A DNA stretch of 64,000 bases from an uncultured Mucilaginibacter sp. GTDB taxonomy: Bacteria; Bacteroidota; Bacteroidia; Sphingobacteriales; Sphingobacteriaceae. The DNA lies in assembly GCF_937859865.1 (NCBI RefSeq), contig NZ_CALMAT010000118.1, forward strand, positions 1 through 64,000, in the 5' to 3' direction. The first letter of the stretch is position 1. Every line of letters starts with the position of its first letter. Position numbers and translations under genes: made by a program. Positions 51,648 through 59,595 of this stretch are shown one piece after another. Under the pieces are notes generated by a model that was not told where the DNA came from, searched no databases, and was given only the letters and a program-made list of their open reading frames with translations.

Positions 51648-52229
51648 CTACTTTTTTCGGGAAAGTGTTGCTTTGATGCGGCTAAGCGCTTCGGGCGTAA
51701 TGCCGAGATAAGAAGCAATTTGATATTGCGGCACACGTTGCAACAGGCCGGGATATTTTTTGATAAATTCGAGATAACGGTCTTCCGCAGGATCGGTAAT
51801 CCCCGTAAAAAAACGGTTTTCTAAAACCGCATAAGCACGTTGCACTAGCAGCCTGAAAACGCGTTCCAGCTTCGGCACTTCCTTAAAAAGCAGTTCTTTG
51901 TTTTGATAATTGATTTGCAACAGCTCGGTTTCTTCCATCGTTTCAACATAAAACCGGGAAGGAAGTTGCTGGCAAAAACTGGCAATATCGCTCACCCACC
52001 AATCTTCAACCGCAAATTGCAAAATGGTTTCATCACCGTTTTGATCAATGTAATATCTTTTGATACAGCCTTTTAACAAATAAGCCTCAAAATTGCAAAC
52101 CTGGCCGGCTTTCAATAAAAGTGTTTTCTTCGGATAAGTTTTATGCTGAAAATGCTGATGGACGATTTCCAATTCCTGCTGCGAAAGGCCAACATGCAGT
52201 TTTAGGTTTTTATCGAAAGCCTGAAACAT
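51648..52229 (-). CDS. Crp/Fnr-family transcriptional regulator
   Basis: 193 residues. A cyclic-nucleotide-type beta roll (KTLLLKAGQVCNFEAYLLKGCIKRYY) without cAMP-contact residues, a dimer helix, then a short helix-turn-helix YQIASYLGITPEALSRIKATL. Typical Bacteroidota Crp-like regulators of oxidative or solvent stress look like this. It lies upstream of pirin in the same direction and may control it. Confidence 0.88.
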   Translation of the reverse strand: MFQAFDKNLKLHVGLSQQELEIVHQHFQHKTYPKKTLLLKAGQVCNFEAYLLKGCIKRYYIDQNGDETILQFAVEDWWVSDIASFCQQLPSRFYVETMEETELLQINYQNKELLFKEVPKLERVFRLLVQRAYAVLENRFFTGITDPAEDRYLEFIKKYPGLLQRVPQYQIASYLGITPEALSRIKATLSRKK

Positions 52230-52260
52230 AAAGCGCTGTTTAAGTTTGCAAAAAATGCCG

Positions 52261-52348
52261 ATGCTTCTTTTACCGCATAGAAATTGGTGTCCATATCAAT
52301 TTAAATAAAATCAAATATACACTGATTTTTAGCCGATAAAAGAAGCAT
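52261..52348. repeat. Inverted pair of 30-bp elements
   Basis: A minus copy (52261-52290; complement ACACCAATTTCTA, TGCGG, core) and a plus copy (52319-52348; ACACTGATTTTTA, GCCGA, core) separated by 28 bases between the GNAT stop and the Crp start. Confidence 0.9.
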
Positions 52349-52378
52349 CAGGCTTACCAAACAAATTTTAAGCAGGTT

Positions 52379-52660
52379 TTACGGCTTCACAATCAAATCC
52401 TGGTATTCGGGGTGGCGATGCAGAAAAACCTGCACAAAACGGCAATAGTTTTTCACTTTCATTTGGTTTTCGCGGGCGTAATCCAATGCAAACTTTGCCA
52501 AATCCGAAGCAATCCCTTGTCCTTCCATCGCTTCCGGGACTTCGGTGTGCATAATATTCATTACGTTCGAGTCCATTTCATAAGCAATTAAAGCTAAACC
52601 TTCCGGCGTTTGCATTTCAAACTGGTGGCTTTCTTCGTTTACTGTAATTTTATTTTCCAT
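52379..52660 (-). CDS. GNAT-like N-acetyltransferase (YjdJ type)
   Basis: 93 residues from the second ATG (MENKITVNEESHQFEMQTPE). It is a short GCN5-related form: LALIAYEMDSNVMNIMHTEVPEAMEGQGIASDLAKFALDYARENQMKV contains the acetyl-CoA loop EGQGIA, and CRFVQVFLHRHPEY the final block. The substrate is unknown. The longest frame starts 9 bases earlier. Confidence 0.88.
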   Translation of the reverse strand: MENKITVNEESHQFEMQTPEGLALIAYEMDSNVMNIMHTEVPEAMEGQGIASDLAKFALDYARENQMKVKNYCRFVQVFLHRHPEYQDLIVKP

Positions 52661-52713
52661 AATTTTCAATTAAAATAATACTGTAAACGAAGCATAAAGT
52701 TTGCTTGGTGGGA

Positions 52714-53580
52714 TTAGTTTTTGTTGAGCAGTTTTAAAAGATAGCTGCCGTAACCACTTTTTCGATAACGTTCGGCCATCACGCGCAATTGTTCTTCGTT
52801 CATAAAACCTCTGCGAAAAGCAACTTCTTCAATACAACCAATTTTGGTATCCTGGCGTTTTTCAATCACGCGCACAAACTCGGTTGCATCACTTAACGAA
52901 TCAAAAGTTCCGGTATCCAGCCAGGCCGTTCCGCGGTCCATCACGCCCACATGCAGCTTTTTACGCTTCAGATATACTTTGTTTACATCGGTAATTTCAT
53001 ATTCGCCGCGCGGCGAAAGCGGAATATCTTTGGCAATCTGCACTACATTATTATCATAAAAATACAATCCCGGAACGGCGTAATTAGATTTAGGCTGCAA
53101 CGGTTTTTCTTCGATCGAAAGCGCTTTAAAATCATCATCAAACTCCACCACGCCATAACGTTCCGGGTCTGAAACTTGGTACGCAAAAATGGCAGCGCCA
53201 TCCACTTCGTTATATTTCCGCATCAATCGGCCAAAACCTGTTCCGTAAAAAATGTTATCGCCTAAAATTAAAGCAACTTTATCCTGGCCAATAAATTCTT
53301 CGCCGATGACAAAAGCCTGCGCCAACCCATTTGGTTTTTCCTGAACGGCAAATTCAAAACGGCAGCCCAATTCGCTTCCGTCGCCCAGCAAACGTTTAAA
53401 ACTGCTGCTGTCTTCTGGCGTGGTGATGATCAAAATTTCGCGGATGTCCGAATGGATCAAAACCGAAAGCGGATAATAGATCATCGGTTTATCGTAAATC
53501 GGCATCAATTGTTTACTGATGGCTTTGGTGATTGGGTAAAGGCGCGTGCCGGAACCGCCGGCGAGGATAATTCCTTTCAT
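52714..53580 (-). CDS. rmlA: Glucose-1-phosphate thymidylyltransferase
   Basis: 288 residues from ATG 53580 ([20 protein letters not shown]); the open frame extends to 53646 inside rml[10 protein letters not shown] binds the nucleotide; LGDNIFYG and [19 protein letters not shown] are typical of RmlA. It makes dTDP-glucose, the first step to dTDP-rhamnose. It follows rmlD with 35 bases between. Confidence 0.95.
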   Translation of the reverse strand: MKGIILAGGSGTRLYPITKAISKQLMPIYDKPMIYYPLSVLIHSDIREILIITTPEDSSSFKRLLGDGSELGCRFEFAVQEKPNGLAQAFVIGEEFIGQDKVALILGDNIFYGTGFGRLMRKYNEVDGAAIFAYQVSDPERYGVVEFDDDFKALSIEEKPLQPKSNYAVPGLYFYDNNVVQIAKDIPLSPRGEYEITDVNKVYLKRKKLHVGVMDRGTAWLDTGTFDSLSDATEFVRVIEKRQDTKIGCIEEVAFRRGFMNEEQLRVMAERYRKSGYGSYLLKLLNKN

Positions 53581-53615
53581 GTATGTTTTTGTGTTGATAG
53601 AGGTTGAAGTAGATT

Positions 53616-54479
53616 TTATGGATTTTGGGCAAGAGCCTGAATACATCTTTCCAAACTGTGGCGCCAGTAAGGGATTTCGATGCCAAAAGTCTTTTTAATT
53701 TTGGCTTTGTCCATAACAGAATAAGCCGGGCGTGTGGCTTTGGTTGGATATTCGGAAGTGCGGATGGGCAATGCTTTTACCTCCGTTTTGCTGATGTCGA
53801 AAATGCCTTGCGCAAAATCGTACCAGGAAGTAACGCCCTCGTTGCTGTAATGATAGATGCCGTAAGCCTGGCTGCCCGATTCGATGATTTGCAAAATAGC
53901 CGAAGCCAGGTCAATGGCGTAAGTTGGCGTACCAACCTGATCGGCAATGATTTTAAGTTCGTCTCTTTCTTTGCCCAGCTTTAACATGGTTTTTACAAAG
54001 TTGTTGCCGTGCTCAGAGTAAAGCCAGCTCGTCCTCAATATAAAATATTTTTCGGTATGTTGCGGAATTACATGCTCGCCTTCCAATTTAGTCAAACCGT
54101 AAACGCTGATTGGTTCGGCCGGATCGGTTTCTATTAAAGGATGCGGCGTGCTGCCTGCAAAAATAAAGTCGGTAGAAACCTGAACCAAAGCGGCATCAAA
54201 TACTTTGCACAAAGCGGCAATGTTATCAACGCCAGTTTTATTGATTTTTCGGGCCAACTCCAGTTCGTCTTCCGCTTTATCAACAGCCGTATAAGCTGCA
54301 CAATTGATAGCGTATTTAGGCTGATGTTTGTCAAAAAGTTCCTGCAAAGCATCAGGGTTCAAAATATTGGCTTCCGTTTCGTTGGGGAAAGCAATATCGG
54401 TGATATCCATTTCGGCAGCAACCTGCTTTAAACACTGACCCAACTGGCCGGAAGCGCCAAACACAATTATTTTACTCAT
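53616..54479 (-). CDS. rmlD: dTDP-4-dehydrorhamnose reductase
   Basis: 287 residues. [18 protein letters not shown] is the NADPH loop, [14 protein letters not shown] the RmlD signature, and YGLTKLEGE the catalytic YxxxK. It makes dTDP-L-rhamnose for surface polysaccharide. Together with rmlA it is half of the rml pathway; rmlB and rmlC are outside the window. Confidence 0.94.
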   Translation of the reverse strand: MSKIIVFGASGQLGQCLKQVAAEMDITDIAFPNETEANILNPDALQELFDKHQPKYAINCAAYTAVDKAEDELELARKINKTGVDNIAALCKVFDAALVQVSTDFIFAGSTPHPLIETDPAEPISVYGLTKLEGEHVIPQHTEKYFILRTSWLYSEHGNNFVKTMLKLGKERDELKIIADQVGTPTYAIDLASAILQIIESGSQAYGIYHYSNEGVTSWYDFAQGIFDISKTEVKALPIRTSEYPTKATRPAYSVMDKAKIKKTFGIEIPYWRHSLERCIQALAQNP

Positions 54480-54549
54480 TGATTTAGATTAAAGGTTTTA
54501 TTTGTAACGGCATTACGTTAATTTGGGTTACCTGAAAAGGTTAAAAAGG

Positions 54550-54579
54550 ACACCAATTTTTGCATGGTAAAAGAAGCAT
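54550..54579 (+). repeat. 30-bp element, perfect, after the dipeptidase gene
   Basis: ACACCAATTTTTG, CATGG, TAAAAGAAGCAT, nine bases beyond the dipeptidase stop. Confidence 0.9.
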
Positions 54580-54588
54580 CAGCCAATT

Positions 54589-55968
54589 TTAGCTTTCTGC
54601 GGATAAAGCTGCAAAATATTTATAAAACAACGGAATGGTTTCGATGCCTTTGTAATAATTAAAAATATCGTACTTCTCGTTGGGCGAGTGCAGGGCGTCG
54701 CTGTCCAGGCCGAAACCCATCAATACTGTTTTTATGCCCAATTCTTTCTCAAACAAAGCCACAATCGGGATGCTGCCGCCACCACGTGTCGGGATTGGTT
54801 TTTTACCGAAAGACTCTTCAATTGCTTTTTCTGCTGCTTTAAAAGCTGCGCTTGAAGTTGGTGTTACCACTGGTTCTCCGCCGTGGTGCGGCGTAACTTT
54901 TACCTTGACATAAGGCGGCGCTATGCTTTCAAAATGTTTGGTAAACAGTTCGGTAATTTTTGCTGAAGTTTGGTTTGGCACCAGCCGCATCGAAATTTTT
55001 GCAGAAGCTTTGGATGGCAAAACTGTTTTTGCGCCTTCGCCAATGTAACCGCCCCAAATTCCGTTTACTTCTAAAGTTGGCCGTGTGCCGGTCCGCTCGA
55101 TAGTGCTGTAGTCTTTTTCGCCCCAAAGTTCATCAATTGCCAAATCTTTTTTGTACGCTTCTGCATCAAACGGTGCTTCGTTTAAGGCATGTTTTTCTTC
55201 GTTTGAAAGCTTGATCACATCATCATAAAAACCGGGAATGGTGATGTGGTTATTTTCATCATGAAAAGAAGCGATCATTTTTGAAAGTATGGTGATCGGG
55301 TTGGCAACCGCGCCGCCGTAAACACCGGAATGCAAATCGCGCGACGGCCCGGTTACTTCTACTTCCAAATAAGAAAGCCCGCGCAAACCGGTTTCCAACG
55401 ATGGGTTTTCCATGCTCAACATTGAAGTATCCGAAATCAAAATCACATCCGCTTTGAGTTTTTCTTTGTTTTGCTGAACGAAAATGCCCAGGTTATCCGA
55501 ACCAACTTCTTCTTCTCCTTCGATCATAAATTTGATGTTGCAAGGCAAAGTTTCGGTTTGCATCATCAGTTCGAAGGCTTTAACGTGCATGTAAAACTGG
55601 CCTTTGTCATCGCAGGCGCCGCGGGCATAAATTTTACCATCTCGAACGGTGGGTTCAAAAGGAGGCGTTTTCCAAAGTTCTAAAGGATCGGGCGGCTGCA
55701 CATCGTAATGACCGTAAACTAAAACAGTTGGTTTTGTTGGATCAATAATTTTCTCGCCATAAACCACCGGATAACCTGCTGTTGGGCAAACTGCTACGTT
55801 TTCGGCGCCTGCTTCGCGCAGCTTCTGGGCAACAAAATTGGCCGCGTTTAAAACATCGTTTTTATATTTTGGGTCGGCACTCACCGAAGGAAAACGGAGC
55901 AGGGCAAAGAGCTCGTCCAAAAAACGGTCTTTGTTGGCTGCCACGTAGTTTTTAATTTCTTGCATCAA
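54589..55968 (-). CDS. M20-family dipeptidase
   Basis: 459 residues (ATG at 55968 or 55965). VYGHYDVQPPDPLELW gives the first zinc His and catalytic Asp, ARGACDDKGQFYMHVKA the bridging Asp, IEGEEEVGS the catalytic Glu, and RGGGSIPIV the C-terminal block with the last His in ALHSPNE. The domain order fits the CNDP/PepV-like branch. Cytoplasmic; cuts dipeptides. A core copy lies at 54723. Confidence 0.93.
   Translation of the reverse strand: MMQEIKNYVAANKDRFLDELFALLRFPSVSADPKYKNDVLNAANFVAQKLREAGAENVAVCPTAGYPVVYGEKIIDPTKPTVLVYGHYDVQPPDPLELWKTPPFEPTVRDGKIYARGACDDKGQFYMHVKAFELMMQTETLPCNIKFMIEGEEEVGSDNLGIFVQQNKEKLKADVILISDTSMLSMENPSLETGLRGLSYLEVEVTGPSRDLHSGVYGGAVANPITILSKMIASFHDENNHITIPGFYDDVIKLSNEEKHALNEAPFDAEAYKKDLAIDELWGEKDYSTIERTGTRPTLEVNGIWGGYIGEGAKTVLPSKASAKISMRLVPNQTSAKITELFTKHFESIAPPYVKVKVTPHHGGEPVVTPTSSAAFKAAEKAIEESFGKKPIPTRGGGSIPIVALFEKELGIKTVLMGFGLDSDALHSPNEKYDIFNYYKGIETIPLFYKYFAALSAES
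54723..54752 (-). repeat. Element inside dipeptidase gene (ACAGTAT)
   Basis: On the coding strand GAATTGGGCA then TAAAAACAGTAT, read as ELGIKTVLM. Confidence 0.6.
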
Positions 55969-56027
55969 TTGTCAGTTTGAAACAAATATAGAATTTTTGA
56001 TGCAGCAGGAAAGAGTGTGGCAAGAGC

Positions 56028-56057
56028 ATACTGTTTTTAGCGGTCATATCTAGGTGT
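56028..56057 (-). repeat. 30-bp element (ACAGTAT core)
   Basis: ATACTGTTTTTAGCGG followed by TCATATCTAGGTGT, degenerate box 1. Confidence 0.7.
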
Positions 56058-56447
56058 CTAGAAAAAATGAACGTTAAAAAAAAGGACGTTAAAAATTATT
56101 ATTAAACAGGTTTAATTCCTCGAAAAACAACTTTTGTCAAACTTTGTCTGTTATTGTTTTTTTCTTTAAAAAAACATTGAAATTTTATCCAGTCTGTGTT
56201 TGAGGCTTATTTTATTCCATAAAACATAATCCATGTACTTTTATGTATGATCAATAATGACTGACAGCGATACGTTAGGCTACCTATCTTGGATTGTGTG
56301 TGTTTGCTTTTTTTGAATCAGTTTTATATACTTATTTATAAAGGGATGAAAAAGTATATTGTTTAAGGTTGTGCATGGTGAGTGTAGGGTGCAATATATA
56401 ACAACATGACCAAATTTCTTAATCGTAAAATACTCTTTTGTTTAGTA

Positions 56448-56483
56448 AAAAAACGCTAATTGATTAATCAATTAGCGTTTTTT
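56448..56483. terminator. Perfect palindromic terminator after small lipoprotein A
   Basis: Six A, CGCTAATTGATT, AATCAATTAGCG, six T; 29 bases after the small gene's stop. Confidence 0.9.
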
Positions 56484-56511
56484 AATTGAAGATGAGGCTT
56501 ACCAACGTGGT

Positions 56512-56661
56512 TCAGTCGTAAGTACCAGTTGGTCGTTTGTCCCCGCCACCAGACATTGTTTTGGAATTCTTTAGCGAAGAAGATACTGGCTTGACATCAT
56601 TTTGCTTCGTACAGGCAGTAACACATACGCCCAATGCAGCGATAAATATTAATTTTTTCAT
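56512..56661 (-). CDS. Small lipoprotein A with SGGGDKRPTGTYD tail, 49 aa
   Basis: Start ATG 56661, MKKLIFIAALGVCVTAC: a lipoprotein signal with Cys17. The mature part is 33 residues and ends MSGGGDKRPTGTYD. A second small gene at 57771-57923 ends SGGGDKRPSGTMD, so the tail is conserved between otherwise different sequences. It has its own perfect terminator. The T9SS hydrolase gene starts 104 bases away on the other strand. The function is unknown; a peptide signal released from a lipoprotein is one idea. Confidence 0.8.
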   Translation of the reverse strand: MKKLIFIAALGVCVTACTKQNDVKPVSSSLKNSKTMSGGGDKRPTGTYD

Positions 56662-56765
56662 ATGGCTAATATATGTTAAATTTAAATCTTTTCTATAAAA
56701 ACAAATAATTTAATTATATATTCGTTAAAAAATTTTAATCTCTTTTCAATAAAAATCAGCGTTAA

Positions 56766-57725
56766 ATGGCTCATAGGTCGGTAAGTTTTTTGCTGCTGCT
56801 TACGGTATGTTTAACATCTGCCATTGCTTTCGGGCAAAAACCAAGTTGTTCTTTATCCTCAAAACTGTATGCTAAAGACAGTATCGAGATCACGACGTTT
56901 GGCGCAAGCACGGTTGCCGGCATCAACGGGCTGCAATTTCAGCCGTATTTAAAGGCCGATTTTGAAGCCTGCTACCCGGGAAAAACGGTTATTGTTGACA
57001 ATTATGGCATTCCCAGCCAAACTACGACACAAGGCTTGGCACGTTTTGAACAAACCATCAAAAACAAGAAAGGCTTTGTATTGATTTTAATGGGGCTAAA
57101 CGATGCACTGGCCATTGTGGACGGCAAAATGAAAATTGCCGAAACACAAAGCAACATGAACAAAATGGTTGAACTTGCTTTGGCTTACAAGCTTACCCCG
57201 GTTATCGGGACCATCCAATTTTTAAACCCCGCCAACAACAAGCGTAACCAAAATGCCAATTACGTAATCAGGCAGATTAATAGGATCTATAAAATGATTG
57301 CGATTAATAGAAAAGTTTATTCTACAGATATCAATGCGGTTTTAGGCCGTGATTTCGCTACTTTATATCAGGACGCTACACATCCCAATGCACAAGGCAA
57401 TATGCGTATTGCCTATGCCTGGTTTGATACCATCAACCTAATCATTGACGAAAAGCTGCTACTGTCCGGTTTAAGCCAAAACTATCCCAATCCTGCTACC
57501 GGTAGCACCACCATCGGGTTTAGTTTATCAAAATCAAATAAAGTTGTTTTAACCTTGTACAATACAGCAGGTGCTGTGGTAAAAACACTGACCAATTCTT
57601 ATTTTAATTCCGGCTATCATGAAATTTTATTTTCAACCACTGATCTTGCGCCCGGCATTTATATTTACGCCATGCAAACGCCAACTGAGCAATATGTAAA
57701 AAAAATGGTTGTTGTAGGCCGGTAA
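56766..57725 (+). CDS. Secreted SGNH/GDSL-type hydrolase with type IX secretion signal
   Basis: 319 residues. Signal peptide up to FGQKPS. SGNH motifs: ITTFGAST with the nucleophile Ser, LILMGLND (block III Asn) and DATHPNAQG (Asp-x-x-His). The C-terminal 75 residues (LSQNYPNPATGSTTIGFSLS, TLYNTAGAVVKTL, LAPGIYIYAMQT, VKKMVVVG) are a type A T9SS sorting domain, so the enzyme is exported to the surface. It may deacylate carbohydrates. It lies between two small lipoprotein genes on the opposite strand. Confidence 0.9.
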   Translation: MAHRSVSFLLLLTVCLTSAIAFGQKPSCSLSSKLYAKDSIEITTFGASTVAGINGLQFQPYLKADFEACYPGKTVIVDNYGIPSQTTTQGLARFEQTIKNKKGFVLILMGLNDALAIVDGKMKIAETQSNMNKMVELALAYKLTPVIGTIQFLNPANNKRNQNANYVIRQINRIYKMIAINRKVYSTDINAVLGRDFATLYQDATHPNAQGNMRIAYAWFDTINLIIDEKLLLSGLSQNYPNPATGSTTIGFSLSKSNKVVLTLYNTAGAVVKTLTNSYFNSGYHEILFSTTDLAPGIYIYAMQTPTEQYVKKMVVVGR

Positions 57726-57770
57726 AAAAATTGTTTGTTGTATAATTGTGCCATATTTGCTAATTATCGG

Positions 57771-57923
57771 TTAATCCATAGTTCCACTTGGCCTTTTATC
57801 CCCACCACCGCTTTTCATAAATTCTTTTTTAATAATTTGAGCTTCCGGGTTTATATTTTCTTTTTTACAAGATACAGTACAAAGCGTTGCCACAGCAACT
57901 ACTAAAAGTGCTAATTTTTTCAT
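57771..57923 (-). CDS. Small lipoprotein B with SGGGDKRPSGTMD tail, 50 aa
   Basis: Start ATG 57923, MKKLALLVVAVATLCTVSC-KK: lipoprotein signal with Cys19. The mature part is 32 residues and ends KSGGGDKRPSGTMD. Apart from the signal, only the GGGDKRPxGTxD tail is shared with 56512-56661. It is divergent from the TPR-HisKA gene, whose start is 138 bases away. Confidence 0.8.
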   Translation of the reverse strand: MKKLALLVVAVATLCTVSCKKENINPEAQIIKKEFMKSGGGDKRPSGTMD

Positions 57924-58061
57924 TTTTTTTAAACTTTAATAGGTTTTCATGCCGGTTTACGTTAAATTTATAGCTTGGGTTACGTGGTAAAACTTTATAT
58001 AGCTATTAACCTCTTTTTAATTAAAAAAAAACGTCCTTACTTCTATTAAAACCCGTACAGC

Positions 58062-59513
58062 ATGATGCTTAAAGTTTTAATTATTAATGCTTTGATGCTG
58101 CTTCTCTTTAAAAGCACAACTTTTGCATTATGGCAACCTGTTGCAGAGCCAGCATTGCAGCATGATGTAGATTCTGTAAACAAACTGGCTTATAATTACC
58201 GTTTAAAGAATCCTGAACAAACTATTAAATATGCAACAACAGCATTTACTTTGGCCAAAAAAATAAACTATTTGAACGGTCAGGGAGAAGCATGCCGTGT
58301 AACAGGGATTGGACAATCTTATATAAGTAAATACGATGAAGCCCTGGATAAATACCTAGAAGCAATTTCATATTTTGAACAAAACAATAATTTTAAAGGG
58401 GTAGGCAAAGTTTATAATAATATTGGTAATCTCTATTCAGCAAATGATTATAATAAAGCTTTAGAATATTACAATAAATCTCTTCTAATTGCAAAAAAGT
58501 TCAATGCTAAACCAGAAATTGCGTCATTATATGTAAACATCGGCATTATTCAGAGGAAGAAAAAAAACTTTAAGGCGGCTTTAGAAAAATTTCAAATCAG
58601 CATGAAGTTATTCCAGCAGTTAGGGAACCAGGAATTAATTATCCAATGCCTGCAGAGTTTGGGAGAAGTTTATAACGATTTAAAACAATACCAAAACGCA
58701 GAAAATGTACTTAATGAGGCTTTTATAAAAGCAAAGGCGAGAGATATGAACTTTACAATTGCCAGCATAGAATTGACCTTGACAAACCTATATCTTAACC
58801 AAAACAAATTTGAGCAGGCAAAAGAAGCATTAAAAAAAGGTTTTGAATATACCAAAACATTAAACAACAGAGATTTGCAGAATGATTATAATTATGCATT
58901 GTATCAGTTGGAATATAAAAGGCAAAACTATCGTGAGGCTTTGAATTATTTAAAAAAGAATTTCAGCCAGGACAGTGCTTATTACCGGCAATCTTTTTCT
59001 AATCGGATTACGCTTGCTTCAGATTTGTTTGAACAATTGGAAAACAGAAGAAAAAATGAACGTACCATTGCCCAGCAAAAATACGCAACTACGCTATTTT
59101 GGTCGAGCACAGCAGTGGCAGCTTTGTTATTTGCCTTAGTTTTTTTACTGGTAATCAACGTCAAAAGAACAAACAAAAATAATAAGGAACTTACCCGGTT
59201 GAACAAAGAAGTTTCCAGGAAAAAAGAAGACCTGGACCGCGTTAACCAAAATTTAGAAGATATTATCGAAACGCGTACGCAGGATTTGAAGGTTAAAAAC
59301 AAACGCCTTTCTGATTATTCTTTGCATCTGTCGCACGAGATACGCGGCCCGATCGCTACTTTAAAAGGCATCGTTTACATTCAGGAAAACAACCTGATTG
59401 ATAAGGATGAATGTATTGAATTGATAAAAAAATGTGTTTTTAATATTGATGACGAAATTATCAACATGAGTAAAATGCTGAACGAGAGCGTTGAGCCAAA
59501 CCCGAAAAAATAA
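58062..59513 (+). CDS. TPR sensor protein with HisKA domain but no kinase ATPase
   Basis: 483 residues. Signal peptide or first helix to about residue 22; six or more tetratricopeptide units at residues 60-320 (YNNIGNLYSANDYNKALEYYNKSL, VNIGIIQRKKKNFKAALEKF); a membrane helix near 345-368; coiled coil; then LSDYSLHLSHEIRGPIATLKGIV, an H-box with His425. The protein stops 60 residues later, so the HATPase_c domain is absent. It could accept phosphate from another kinase. Next to the small lipoproteins it might be their receptor, which is inference. Confidence 0.85.
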   Translation: MMLKVLIINALMLLLFKSTTFALWQPVAEPALQHDVDSVNKLAYNYRLKNPEQTIKYATTAFTLAKKINYLNGQGEACRVTGIGQSYISKYDEALDKYLEAISYFEQNNNFKGVGKVYNNIGNLYSANDYNKALEYYNKSLLIAKKFNAKPEIASLYVNIGIIQRKKKNFKAALEKFQISMKLFQQLGNQELIIQCLQSLGEVYNDLKQYQNAENVLNEAFIKAKARDMNFTIASIELTLTNLYLNQNKFEQAKEALKKGFEYTKTLNNRDLQNDYNYALYQLEYKRQNYREALNYLKKNFSQDSAYYRQSFSNRITLASDLFEQLENRRKNERTIAQQKYATTLFWSSTAVAALLFALVFLLVINVKRTNKNNKELTRLNKEVSRKKEDLDRVNQNLEDIIETRTQDLKVKNKRLSDYSLHLSHEIRGPIATLKGIVYIQENNLIDKDECIELIKKCVFNIDDEIINMSKMLNESVEPNPKK

Positions 59514-59536
59514 TTTTAGGCAGATAAAAGAAGCAT
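59507..59536 (+). repeat. 30-bp element over the TPR-HisKA stop codon
   Basis: AATAATTTTAGGCAGA then TAAAAGAAGCAT; covers the stop at 59511-59513. Confidence 0.8.
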
Positions 59537-59595
59537 TGCTGCGCTAACTCAGCTTAGGATTTTTAATTTTGCATTTCAACTAAGAGGAGAACATT

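Larger units (their letters stand above)
55969..56511. other. 543-bp AT-rich region, no gene seen
   Basis: Contains one 30-bp element (56028-56057) near the dipeptidase start and the terminator at 56448-56483. The remainder has no coding pattern or repeat I can identify. Confidence 0.55.

Noticed and set aside
55969-56511. Possible gene in the large spacer
   Set aside because: No frame longer than a few dozen codons with a start and plausible composition on either strand.
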